From assembly GCF_009905375.1 (NCBI RefSeq), contig NC_133656.1:240096415-240160414 (forward strand): a stretch of DNA of 64,000 nucleotides, given 5' to 3'. The translations under genes were made by a program, and so were the position numbers. The DNA comes from Apium graveolens (taxonomy: Eukaryota > Streptophyta > Magnoliopsida > Apiales > Apiaceae). This document shows positions 48,642 to 60,254 of this stretch, piece by piece. Numbering within the stretch: the stretch's first letter is position 1; each line of letters opens with the position of its first letter. The notes under the pieces were generated by a model that saw only the letters and a list, made by a program, of their open reading frames with translations, was not told the DNA's origin and searched no databases.

Positions 48642-49678
48642 GTTATTCCCATAGGCATATTATATGGCATTTGAGGCTACTAATGCAGTAAAAGTAAGGA
48701 TTGTTAATGTATGGCATGTTTGCAAAATGTGCATGGGGATTCTGGTGAGAAATAACAGGCATAGCATGCAGAGGTGACATAGACATGTTAGACATTGAAG
48801 GAATTTGAAGGCATGGGAGCATTTTTTAACAGATTTGCAATTATCAGATAGGTGATTAACACTTTACAATGCACACAGCTTTTTTTTAAGAGCATACCTA
48901 TCGGTGTGTAATTGTATGTTTATTAATCCCTACCTTCCCATTTCTTTTTAGATTTCTTTTAGTTTCCTTCTTATCCTCAACCAAACTTAAGCTTATCTTT
49001 TAGCTGGTCTAAAGTCATGTGTCTTATTATTCACCTTACTAACATCTTTGGATGTGCTATCTCCTTCTTTGACAAGTTCTTGAGAGTTGAATCATTCTTT
49101 TTATTTAGATTTTTATTTTTAAAAGAACTTGCATGTTTTAATTGATGAGCCTTCAACGGATGCTCCTTTTCTTTCTTCAACGGATAACTTTCATCATCCG
49201 TTGATTCCACATCTGTTGACAATCCATCAATTAATTCTAACTTCTTTTTGTTTTCTTCCAGGCATCCTCACAGAATGATTCAATTCCCTGGACCTTTGCA
49301 ATCTGAACACTAACATCCCTAGATGTTTCCAGGCCTTGATTACCTCTTGCTCACTTCTAACTGTTTAGAAAGAATTTCCACTTTTTTAACAGCTTCTGCT
49401 AGTTCACTCTCAGCAGTCAGGCATTTAAGTTTTATCTTTTCAAGTTCAATTACCTGATCCTCTAACACAGCATTCCTATCACTTAAAAAACACATTATTC
49501 TCCTTGATCCTAGTGTTTTCTTTGCTAGTGATTTAAGGGAAACGCGCAAATGATATAATTCATTGGTCATATCATTTATGCTTCATTGCATTCATGTTGG
49601 AAAGCTGAGATAGATCAGTAGTAATTACCTGGTTGCTTGATGAACTAGTTTCATTTTCATCAGAATTAGCCATCAGGG
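48642..49678 (-). pseudogene. Copia gag C-terminal part and gag-pol linker, degenerate
   Basis: Minus-strand fragments. 49570-49340 encodes a Glu/Leu/Lys heptad-like stretch that should form a coiled coil. 49222-49031 is a Lys/Asn-rich segment carrying three ATCCGTTGA/TCAACGGAT motifs at DNA level. Frames are shifted repeatedly. A long gag C-terminal extension with coiled coil is typical of Sireviruses. Confidence 0.6.
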
Positions 49679-50873
49679 CTAGGTGACATATTCCACATCA
49701 TCATCTTCATTTACCCCATCTGCTGCCCAATCGTCTTGAGTGAGGAATGCTCTTTCCTTTTGTTTGAGCAAATCAAAATACTTCTTTTTGTAATCAACTT
49801 GCTCAAATTTCTTTTTCTCAGAATTTGGCTTCCTGCACTCACTTGCAAAGTGTCCACTAATGCCACAGTTGTAACATTTGAACTTTGATTTGTCCACCAT
49901 ATTTTTGTTTGGCTTTGAATTTTGTGTTTTTCCTGAACTTCATCTTTGCAAACCTCCTGGACAGAAAGGCCAAATGTTCTTCAATATCATCAGATTCATC
50001 CTGACTGGAATTGTCCTTTATCCTCAGCAGCTTGCTCTTACCCTTGCTTGATTCTGATTTGCTTGTGCAAATTTTGAGACTTGGCATTGTCTTTTCCTCA
50101 TTCCTGGTTTCCATCTTCTCACTGTCAGCTACAAGAGCAACTGTTCCTCCTTTTCTCTTTCCCTTTTCCAACAGCTCATCCTGCTCCATTTCAAGTTCAT
50201 AAGTCTTCAAAATTCCATATAATCTTTCAAGTGTGAAGTTCTTATAATCTTGAGAGTTTCTCAAAGATACAGTCATGGGCTTCCATTCCTTTGGCAAAGA
50301 CCTAAGAAATTTTAAGTTGGAATCCTTGACTTTATACACTCTACCATACAGCTTCAATCCATTCAACAGTTTCTAAAACCTGTTGAAGGTATCATTTAAT
50401 GATTCACCTTCTTCAAAGTGAAAATATTCATACTGTTGAATGAGAAGCTGCATTTTGTTCTCTCTGACCTGCTCAGTACCTTCACAGATGATTTGTACAG
50501 TGTCCCAAACTTCCTTTGCAGTTTGGCAATTGATGACATTGTCAAACATATCTTGATCTAAGCCATTAAACAAAATGTTCATGGCTCTCTTATCCTTGCG
50601 GATTTCTTCCATGTCTTCAATAGTCCATTCTGCTCTTGGCTTGGGAATAGACTGTCCAACAGCAACTGTTGCAGTAGTAGCAGCTGTGGCTACCTTGTGA
50701 GGGATGTGAGGACCATTTTCAATACAGTTGATGTAGCTTTCATCTTGAGAAAGAAGATGTAAATGCATCTTCACTTTCCAGTGATGATAATATTCCTTTT
50801 CCAGGACTGGAATCTTTACACCACTATCCTTCCTATTCATGATGGTAACAGGAGAGTTCTTCTGTGCACTCAT
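49679..50873 (-). pseudogene. Copia gag
   Basis: The start at 50873 (M-S-A-Q-K-N-S-P-V) gives the Copia capsid domain (retrotransposon gag, W-D-T-V and Q-Y-E-Y-F-H-F-E-E-G-E-S motifs). A stop at about 50373 interrupts it; 50366-49857 continues it (S-L-P-K-E-W, Y-E-L-E-M-E). A frameshift precedes the zinc knuckle C-Y-N-C-G-I-S-G-H-F-A-S-E-C (49900-49679). Capsid protein with nucleic-acid-binding knuckle. Confidence 0.9.
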
Positions 50874-50917
50874 GATGTTAGCAAATAGATCTTTAAACTC
50901 TTATATGTTAAGAGCTT

Positions 50918-50930
50918 GCTCTGATACCAA
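50918..50930 (-). promoter_or_regulatory. Primer-binding site
   Basis: The minus strand reads TTGGTATCAGAGC, one base after the 5' LTR. It is complementary to the 3' end of initiator methionine tRNA, as usual in plant Copia elements. Confidence 0.92.
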
Positions 50931-50931
50931 T

Positions 50932-51976
50932 TGTTATTCCCAGTGGACTAACAATGAGATTACAGAAGGGGGGTTGAATGTAAATCTCAAAACTTTTTCA
51001 AGTTTTGAGCAGTTTGTAAGGCTAAGTGTTTGAGTGATCAAATGTGTGTGAATTGCTTGGAGCTGATGCAGACAGATATATATTCAAACACAAATGTAAT
51101 AAACACAAAGAACTTAAAAACTTTTCTGGTGGATTTGTTGTTCCACCAGAGATGTGTTATTTCAGAAAATCTGTGATTTAAATTAAATCACAGCTGCTTC
51201 CTAGTACAAACTAGATGATTTCCTCTCTTGATATTTCTAAACAGCTCAGGGAAAAATTCATCCTAATTACTAGCTACTACTTGGTTTATATATCACCAAG
51301 TTTACAAGGTAACGACCAAAGATAAAGTACAATAAGAAAATAGTTCTTCCACTTGTTTCTATTCCATTTTTATCCAGTGTAATATGGAATTATCTGTTGA
51401 CTTCCATTTTGAACCAGACTAAAACGGCTGCTTTTTTGCTGTTCCTAAAATAGGCTACCACATCTCTGTCAATCCTGTGCCTCTGTAAGCTTTGTTAACT
51501 GTCACTATCAACTGCTATGATACTGGAGCATCCGTTGAAGCTTTCATCCGTTGATGGCTTATCGTTGATGCTCTAGCAGTTGAAGCTTTATCCGTTGAAG
51601 CACTTATCCGTTGATGGATATTTATCCGTTGAAGCATTAGAGACAACGGTGAAGCTTTGTTCTTATCCGTTGAAGGTCTTCAATATCGTTGACACTTCTT
51701 CACTTATACAAATTCAAGGCATGAAATATTCTACAATTAGCCCTCCTATTTGTACATCCATTAGTAGTCAACATGATGATTATTTCCTAACAAATCTAAG
51801 AATTACAGCTTGAAACTAGAGAGTGAAATGTGCTACAATACCAAACTTATTGCTAAGTAAGGCTACTCCTTCAACGGATAGCCAAGATGGTCTTATCCGT
51901 TGAGGCTACAAACACTAGATTTCTACTTAAGTATTTTACTTAACTTATCATCAAACTAATACACATATTCCTAACA
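50932..51976 (-). repeat. Copia 5' LTR
   Basis: 1045 bp, the partner of 38826-39880. It differs by about a dozen or more single-base deletions (e.g. in the ATCCGTTGA cluster near 51560 and 51650) and few substitutions. The promoter of the element should lie here on the minus strand. Confidence 0.92.
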
Positions 51977-51981
51977 GAACT

Positions 51982-52120
51982 TATTACCAGTTGTTTTCAG
52001 ACATGGTTTTTTTTTTTATTTTTTGATTTACTTTTTAATATCTTAGGGATTATTTCATCATATCATTAATGAAATATTCACTCATTTATTTTCCTTTTGA
52101 CTTTTTGAGACCTTTTTCTT
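51982..52120. promoter_or_regulatory. Upstream region of C continued
   Basis: 'ttattaccagttgttttcagac' onward is the continuation of the C upstream region interrupted by the Copia element. It matches 5138-5272 and 12427-12560. Confidence 0.75.
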
Positions 52121-54546
52121 CACTACAAGAATATGGCCATTTGTGACGGAAAATTTGCGACGGAAAAAAAAGTGTGCGCCTAACTTACGACGGAAAAAAA
52201 GTAAAACATCGTAAATATTTATGACGAAACCCAAAACCGTCGCAAGTTTAGTATTTTATTAATAAAATAATGCACAATACGATGAAACAAAATTGAAAAT
52301 CATTTAAAGTTGCGCGATTTGATTATTTCGTCGTTAAGTTAACTATTTTTTTTAAAAAAATTTTAAACTTAAATTTAAATAAAAAATATTTTATATACAT
52401 TTACGATTGAAATATTTGTGACGGAAAAGATCAGATCGTCCAATTTATGATGGAAATTAAAATTCGCCGTAAATTATCAATAGGAAAATTCAACTTTTTC
52501 CCCAAAACTTTGGCGGAAAAATGAAAATCATTTGAAGTTGCGACGATTTGATTATTTCATCGTAAGTTAATTATTTTTATTAAAATTTTAAGTTGAAATT
52601 AAATAAAAAAATATTTATCTAAATTTATGACGAAATATTTGTGACGGAAAAGATATGATCGTCCAATTTATGACGGAAATTAAAATTCGTCGTAACTTTT
52701 TTAAAGAGGGACATTCAACTTTTTCCCCAAAATTTTGGTGGTAAATTTGACTTTTCTCAAATTTTTGGCAGCCAATAATTTATGACGGACTCCATCGTAA
52801 ATTAACATATGATTTTGATAATTTCAATTTTTAAAAAATATTATTTCATGATCCAACCATATTAATGTCAGCATTATTTGTTTGGGTGACATTTTGAAAT
52901 TTTAGAAAAAAAATAAATATTTTGATAAAATTATTTAATGTGAAGCATTGATTACATCTCTAATACACACACACAAAGATATATATATATATATTCATCC
53001 ATACGGTTGGATCAATGCCAAATATTTTTAAAATAATCGAAACACAAATTCATAAATAAACACTAGTTAGTTGTACAAGTCAAACTCATGCTTGAATATT
53101 AAAATGACAAACCAAAGAAAATTATTTTGATATGAAATTTTGGTTATATCACTATTATAAATATCTATTGAAATTCATACGGTTGGATCGTTGAAAATAT
53201 TTTTAAAATAATCGAAACACGAATTCAGAATTCAAGATTTAACACTAGTTAGCTGTACTAGTCAAACTGATACTTAACTGTAAAATATCAAACCAAATAA
53301 AAATATTTTGATATGAAATTTTGGTTATATCACTAATATATATATATATCTATTGACATCCATACGGTTGGATCTTTGAAAAATAATTTTAAAATAATCA
53401 AAACACCAATTCAGGATTAACCACTAGTTACTGTATTTTGTAGGGTGCCTTATACTAGTTTAAACGGTTCAAGTATCCATTACCACATATAACCCCAAAA
53501 CCCTAAACCTTACCCTAAATTCGAATTTTTTTATAAAATATTTATGTACCTCACATGTATCGTTTTTGTGAGGAATTCTTATGTTCAAAGCGCTTGCAGC
53601 CGTAGATTAAACGAAATGAAGCCACATCTCAGCCATCTAAGTTGTTTCAAACCAAGTACTCCTGCTGTCCTCCATTTTATTCATCTAAATATCATCACAG
53701 CAACCTCACAAACCATAAACATACTTTACACTCCAATATCCATCTTCTCACTTTATACATGAATTGCTTCCACCTTTCTTAGCTCCTTCTGTTTTTGAGC
53801 TTCAATCCATCTTGACGCTACGATTTTAACCAAACCAAATACTGCTACTGCAAATGAGACACTCAGTCCTGGTAGTTTATTCTCACCTAAGAGAAGAAGA
53901 TACAATCCAAATAAAGTAGAGACATGATATTTTAGGTGTACTAATTATTTTTCAAGAATTGTGTGTAACTATAATCTGATTATATTCCTTGTTCTTGATG
54001 AATTTTGTATTTGATCAAATGTAATTGTCAAATATGTGGTAGTTTTTGTTAACATATTCTCTTAATTACGAAACATAGATTTGGATTGTGGTATTTTTAT
54101 TGGAAATTGTTTTGTCATGTGGCCAATTTTTGACCAAGGAACGACCATGGGTGGTGGCATTCTGACCTGTAGAATCATTGTACTACAATATGCAGCAAAC
54201 TATCAATGGTTTTGTTTCATTTTTAATTTTTTTTTCTGGATTTGTTGGTTCTTAGGACGGATGTTCTTCATGATTCCCCGTCATAAGTTATTGGTTTCCA
54301 ATTTTTTTTTGTTCCGTATTTTTGGTACTAGTCAATATGTGGTTACTATTTGTGGGCCCTATTTATTAACTTATGACGAAATATGTATTTATGATGAAAT
54401 TTCTATTTGCGACGAAATTGGCATTTGTGACGAAAATTTGAACTTAAGACTTGAGCAAAAATGACGAATTTTTCCATCATAATTGGACCAATTGTGACGA
54501 TTTTTAGTGTAAAAATTTCTCGCAAATGGCCTAATTTGTTGTAGTG
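52121..54546. mobile_element. Non-autonomous CACTA (En/Spm) element
   Basis: 2426 bp with ends CACTACAAGAATATGGCC and (reverse) CACTACAACAAATTAGGCC, flanked by a CTT duplication (52118-52120 and 54547-54549). Subterminal regions hold many copies of TTTGTGACGGAAA / TTTATGACGAAA-type motifs in both orientations, as expected for transposase-binding sites. The paralogous site at 12560-12590 is empty. No transposase is encoded. Two internal segments (about 52390-52490 and 52620-52720) are diverged direct repeats. Another trio at 53010, 53175 and 53365 repeats 'atacggttggatc'. Confidence 0.9.
53753..53886 (-). pseudogene. Captured exon fragment inside CACTA element
   Basis: On the minus strand, a TTAG acceptor at 53887 is followed by an open stretch of 44 codons: L-P-G-L-S-V-S-F-A-V-A-V-F-G-L-V (a likely membrane helix), then a charged R-W-I-E-A-Q-K-Q-K-E-L segment, ending with TAA at 53755-53753. 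It has the look of the last exon of a host membrane protein, which I cannot name. Gene-fragment capture is common in CACTA elements. Confidence 0.5.
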
Positions 54547-54549
54547 CTT

Positions 54550-55254
54550 GAGGGTATTAATATGTCTTATTATTGGCAATAAATAGTGAGAATCCATAAT
54601 ATATTTTGACAATTTGTGTTGGTTGGGATAGCATGGATATAATACAATAATTTAATATAATAAAAATTTATCTGTTAAATGATCACCACTTTTTATTATT
54701 TAAACTCCACTTATAAATTTTTTACATTTTTATTACATATTTATCGGTGATTTTTAATAGTGAATTCATCAATTTGTATGTGACATGGATAGTGACGTTA
54801 TTTACAAGACAATTGAAGTTTAAATAGTAAATTTTGGAGTTTATTATCAATTTATAAATGAATTCTAATATTAATATTTTGAATAAAATTCAAATCCTAA
54901 TTTATATGACTGATTTGGTCAAATTCAATCTTTCAACCAAATCCAGTTCTCACGTGTCTGTATTTTAAGTTCTGATATCTTTATTTGGAAAATGATATCT
55001 TTGGTAAATGACAAAAGTACATGATATTTCACTATTTGGTAAATGACCAAAGCTTTAGATTTCATTTTATGTGGAGTATTTATATTTTTTGTGTTAGATA
55101 TTGATTGAAATTTGTAGTATTTTGATAATAGATTTTGAAATTTTTTAATGATCTTTAATAAGGGTGCTTAATATTTTATTATAATTTTAACTAGACTTAA
55201 TGATGAAGCTATTTATTTTATGAAAAGTTAAAAAAATGTTGATTATATAGTTTT
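54550..55254. other. Upstream region of C continued, interrupted
   Basis: From 54550 the sequence matches 12580-13200 (spacer between B and C), with an extra AT-rich piece at about 54635-54760 that may be a small MITE. No gene. It ends where MULE-2 begins. Confidence 0.6.
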
Positions 55255-58200
55255 GGGGTTAAGGATGCGAATAACCCCCTGTAGTTTAGTTCTGGGAGCA
55301 AATATACCCCCATGGTTAAAAGCGGATCAATTAAGCCCATAAAAACAAAATAATGGTTCAAAAAACCCCTCGACGTCAGGATTGAGTTAACGGAGTTACC
55401 TGATCATATACCAAATATGATCCCATGATCCTGTATATTACACACATCTTCCCCGGTTGTTTAGGTAAAAAAAAATAGCGGGAAATTTCACGTGAAAGTG
55501 ACCCATTCCCCTCTCAAAATCTCTCACTTTGTTATTCCAAAATCATCTCTAAAGCGAAAGGATTCAAAGGTATTAAAGTTTTAGTTGTTTCATTATGATT
55601 GTGTAAATTATTGATCAAAGTTGAACGAGTTTCTTTGGTAGATTATATCAAACATATAGTGTGCCATTCTTACTTATTAATTCTTTGCTTATATTTAATT
55701 ATTCATCATACGTGAGAGACAAGATGTACATGTGTGTATAAAAATATTGTTGTTTTATGTTGTTAAGACTTTGTACTAAACTTGTTATTTTATATTTGTT
55801 CAGTGCAGAATGATTGGCTATGTGGACTTGTACTTTCACTTTGGTGGAAAATGGATATACAAGCCTGAAATGACGTATGTTGGAGGGTATGTGGACATAC
55901 AAAAAGATTTTGATGTTGATTTTTTGAGTTTCATTGATATTGTTAATGAATTCAAGTCTTTATGCGGGTATATAGATATCAAGGTAGTTTACGGTAGAGA
56001 GCACAGAGTGGAAGATAATAGTTTGTACATATTAATTGAAAATGATTCCGGAATTAGAAATATAAGAAATGTACTTAGTCCCGAAAGTACTGGTGTGGAC
56101 TTTTATGTGGTGAAACAAACAGATTCGATAAGTGATGACGTTGATGATGGCTGGTTATATCGAGTTATTGAATATTGTGATGCTCAAACTAATATAGCTA
56201 TACCAGGAGAGGTAGTTGAGCAAGGGGCTGATTCTAGGGGTGAACGTGATACCAACGAAGTTTTACAAAGCGGAATGAAAACAAGGGTCAGTGGTGGACA
56301 GACTGAGAAAATGGTGGTTGAAAGTGATAATGAAAAATACTTTGGGAGTTGATACTTCAGAGAGTAGTGATGATGAATTCAAAGATGAAATATATAATGC
56401 AGTAGATGAAAATGAAGTATCTAGCGATGAAGGTGATTTAGAGGATTTTAAAAATAAATTTTCAATGAATGATGATAGGCCAATTTTTACGCTAGGGATG
56501 ACATTTGCTAATGCTATTGAAGTTCGATCGGCAGTTGCAAAGTATGGTATCTCCAGGGGTATTTCATTAAAATATGTAAAAAAATAAACCCTCTAGGATC
56601 CGGGTGAAGTGCGAGGAAGGGTGTCCTTTCTTACTATTAGTGTCAAAAGATGGTATTAACCCTGGTTTATGTGTCAAAACTATTCTGGAGGAGCATAACT
56701 GTTTTAGAATTTTTAATAATGCTCGTTGTTCGACAAGATTCTTAGCTTCCCATTTCAGATCTAGAATTTTAAATAAAGTTGACTATAAGGTAAAGGATAT
56801 GAAGTCTGATGCAGAGACTGAGTTAAGATGCAATGTTTCCTTTTTTAAATATAAAAGGGCCAGGAAGTTGGTTTTGGATGAGTTTACCGGAAGGTTTACA
56901 ACTGAATTTAGTGAGCTTGAACCTTATGCTACAGAGTTATTAAAATCTAATCCTAATTATGTTGTTCGTTTAGAATTATGCAATGATGAACTAAGGAATG
57001 GTAGGAGGGTATTTAAGCGATTTTTTGTATGTCTAGATGCATGCAAGAGGGGCTTCAAGGAGGCATGTAGGCCACTCATTGGGTTAGACGGTTGCTTTCT
57101 GAAAACAAAATTCAAGGGCGAACTGTTAGTAGCGGTTGCAAAAGATGCTCAAGATCAGAATTTTCCACTAGCATGGGCTTGTGTGAACAAGGAAACCAAG
57201 GTCAACTGGAGGTGGTTTTTGACATTGCTTGTAAATACTTGGAATTGGGTGATGGGGCTGCATACACTTACATCTCCGATATGCAAAAGGTATGTTTAAT
57301 GGCTAGTAACTTTATATATTTTGGTCTGAATATGCTTCTTTTTCTACTATTTTTTCGATTTTTAGCTCGGATTTTTAATACTTTCTAAGCAGCTTCAGAT
57401 GAATTCTGAAAATATTAATTATATTCAAATAATTATAACCCAAACCAGCTTGTACCAGACCTTGCATTTTCACATTATTTAATTATAAGGAAACTGAGCA
57501 GCTAGTGTCATGGATGTAGACAACCAGGTCGGTAAAAAATGTGGTTCATATTGTAGGAGGATACAGACTTACTATGCTAATTAAAATGCAAAATACACTA
57601 TAAAAATACATTTAGTGTGGATGTTTCCCTTCTCTTTTTAATGTACTATATAATAAATTGTTTTTTATTATGCACGCAGGGTCTAGTGCAAGCAATCATT
57701 GATATACCAACCTGCCGCTGTACATAGATGGTGTGCAAGGCACATTTACGCTAACTGGTCAAAGAAATGGAGCGGACGAGAATTACGCAAAAAAATTTGG
57801 ATTTGTGTTTGGTCAACATACGAAGAGGAGTTTCAAGATCACTTAAAAAGTTAGCAGAGGTTAGTAAACAATCAGCTGTTGATTTAATGAAATATTCACC
57901 ACACACTTGGTGCAGAGCTTATTTCTCCGGTAGATGCAAATCGATGTGTGTCGATAATAATATGTGTGAAAATTTTAATGCCTGGATTTTAGAAGGTAGG
58001 CATAAACCTATTAAGTCTTTAATGGATTATATTAGAAAGAGGACGATGGAACGAATTTCTAATATGGAAATTGTGGCTGATAAATGGGTTGGAAAATACT
58101 CTCCTGCTTGTATGGAAATATTTGAAGTATATAAGATGACAACGATAGGCTGCAACATTTCATTCAATGGGGATTCCGGATATGAAATTGTAGAAGGACA

Positions 58201-59991
58201 TGACACACATACCGTATTTTTGGACAAACAAGTGTGTACTTGTAGGGCATGGGATTTGAGTGGAATCCCTTGTCAACATGCCATGTGTACCTATGTGCAT
58301 AGTAAACAAGACCCTGCTGATTTTATATCAAATTGGTATCATAAAGATACATACAAGGCAACTTATAAATGGAAGATTCGACCATTACGAGGAAAGAAAT
58401 TTTGGCATTGTGAAAACTATCAACCAATAGAGCCTCCTAAAATTGAATCTCAGCCTGGAAGACCAAAGAAAAAAGGGTACGTTCTGTGAATGAAGATAGA
58501 CCAAGCTCTAGGACAAAATTGACAAGGAAAGGAAAGAGTGTCACTTGCAACAAATGCAACCAGCAAGGACACAATACTAGAACCTGTAAAAATGTAAGTT
58601 AAATAAACAAATTTCTTAATTTTTTATTAAGTTAATAGATTATATTTTTCTCATTCTTCTAATTTTATATTTATATTATGTATCTACTAATAGGTTCAGA
58701 ATTCAGAAAGTAATTCTAAATCACCAGAAATAGTCGAGGTTCCTGAAAATTTTGGGCAGGTAAGACATTAGCGTACAAATGTTACATTCATTTTCCCCGG
58801 CTAATTACGTTAATTTTCTTATGTTTGTTTATTGAAGTTGTCGACGTAAATTAGCTCTTTACCTCATCCTGAGAACACTGAAGTCCAAGAATCAGTTGGA
58901 CCATCGCGAAAAAGAACACTAAAACAGATGAGACAGGCTGCTAGATCAAGCTCACTGCACAAGGCAACAAAAAAATCTGGAATGGGTATACTCTATGACA
59001 AAACAACTGGTGCTATGAGTTTTAGTGTAAGCATTTCCTAGATTAACTTATTGACGTAAATTAGTATTGCTCATGTTAGCTTTAATTTTGAATTTTGATC
59101 ATATATAATTTTGTAGACCGGGAGTAAAATCGTGCAATGCACGAATGGGTCATTGCCTCATTCTTCTGACCCGAATTTGACATTTCCTATTCCTAATGAG
59201 AGAGAGTATCGAGTAGAAAAAATTCAAGGAGTTGATCAAACATCAAGTACAACTCAATCAAATAGATGAATCGGGATTAGAGTGGTTGGCGGACCTATAA
59301 ATACGACATCTATGCCAATTCAGCCACCTGGACTACAATGGAGAGGACAAAATTGTATCACATCAAGACAACTTGAAGAAATGAAACAACTACGAAAAAG
59401 CCAAAAATTGTCAAAATGACTCTTTTCTGCTTTTTGGCATGACGATGTTGTATGCTCATATTTGCTGACTCCTACATAAGAATTCATTGTTTTAGCATTG
59501 AATTTTTTTATCAACTTTAGTTAAGACAATTTTTTATGTTTCTTTTCATTTTGATATTTACCTATTATTCTTCTGTTAATATATATGAGATTAGATTTCC
59601 AAATACAATCTTTAATCGGCTTTTTTGATTATTTGAAGAACATAATTCTAATTTTCAAGGATCAAACAGAAATATGGGTTTGTACTTTGTAGATAGTATT
59701 CATTTTGATCAGGCAAAACAATATTTACAACAGAATGGTGTCCAACTTTAGGTTTATATAGAAATGTTAGAAGGTAGTAACATGATCATTCTGGCTAATT
59801 TAACAAACACAATGAAGTAGACTAAGCTCAATGACTTCTGCTATTAAAAAGTTAACGTCCGTTTGATGACAGGGGCTTTTTCGCTACATGTTTACAATTT
59901 TTTGGATTCATTTGGTCTATTTGTTACCACGAGGGTTTAATTGCTTCTCAACCTAAACCTAAACTAGAAGGTGTTTTTCGCTCCTTAAACC
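55255..59991 (+). mobile_element. MULE-2, Mutator-like element with long inverted ends
   Basis: The left end GGGTTAAGGATGCGAATAAC and the reverse complement of the right end (from 59991: GGTTTAAGGAGCGAAAAAC) align over roughly 60 bases. Shared segments include CTAGTTTAG, GAGCAA-T-A-ACCC and a downstream A-GCCCCT / A-ACCCCT. The flanks share only TATAG, so the 9-bp duplication is not clear. In the paralogous spacer (13207-13225) 'gatgaagc' and 'ttttttcttgcttg' are about a dozen bases apart; here they are 5 kb apart. Confidence 0.75.
55810..59419 (+). pseudogene. MULE-2 transposase (MuDR family)
   Basis: The start at 55810 follows an intron acceptor (TTCAG). Domains in order: N-terminal PB1-like domain (F-H-F-G-G-K-W, Y-V-G-G), acidic linker, MuDR DNA-binding domain (G-M-T-F-A-N-A-I-E-V-R to C-E-E-G-C-P-F), and MULE catalytic core with I-G-L-D-G-C-F-L-K (57082) and Y-I-S-D-M-Q-K (57270). 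An intron at about 57289-57680 follows, then a H-R-W-C-A-R-H block, SWIM zinc finger C-T-C-R-A-W-D-L-S-G-I-P-C-Q-H (58236-58280), zinc knuckle C-x2-C-x4-H-x4-C (58546-58587), and two or three short 3' exons to 59419. Six or so single-base shifts (near 56340, 56583, 57235, 57705, 57850, 58475) are the main damage. Two are extra or missing bases in A or G runs. Confidence 0.85.
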
Positions 59992-60254
59992 TATAGGAAA
60001 AGTAGATGTTATTATGGGAAAATTGATTTTTTCGTCACCCGACTGTATTTAGAAACTTACCATTTAACTATATTTTTTTTCTTTTACTCAATAATATTTT
60101 CATATTTTTTAGTCGCTAACGTTAGGTTTGAATTTAATTATTAGCATTATGTCATTTTTTTCTTGCTTGTTTTCTTTTATCAAAATCTATCTCACATCTT
60201 TTAAATATAATTTCTTATTGGGTTGAGATATATAAGAAAATTGGATCAAACACA
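59992..60254. other. Spacer between MULE-2 and Helitron
   Basis: 59992-60142 is of unknown origin (possibly the rest of another insertion). From 60143 the sequence again matches the B-C spacer (13216-13312). No gene seen. Confidence 0.5.

Larger units (their letters stand above)
38826..51976 (-). mobile_element. Full-length Ty1/copia retrotransposon, Sirevirus-like
   Basis: 13.15 kb with two LTRs, primer site, gag, protease, integrase, reverse transcriptase and RNase H in Copia order on the minus strand. A very large extra reading frame follows between RNase H and the 3' LTR. Size, long gag with coiled coil, GGGGGAG polypurine tract and 3' extra frame are features of the Sirevirus (SIRE/Maximus) lineage. 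The reading frames are interrupted by stops and frameshifts, so it is not autonomous as written. Confidence 0.93.

Noticed and set aside
50915..50931. Possible tRNA-derived sequence (gctctgatacca)
   Set aside because: It is the primer-binding site complementary to the tRNA end. No tRNA fold surrounds it.
53480..53520. Telomere-like CCCTAAA stretch
   Set aside because: Only two or three imperfect units (aaccctaaacc, accctaaatt) inside a transposon, too few for an interstitial telomere.
54081..54464. 127-codon frame with Y-D-E-I-repeat tail
   Set aside because: The repeat comes from the CACTA subterminal motif TTTATGACGAAAT. It overlaps the terminal region and has no domain.
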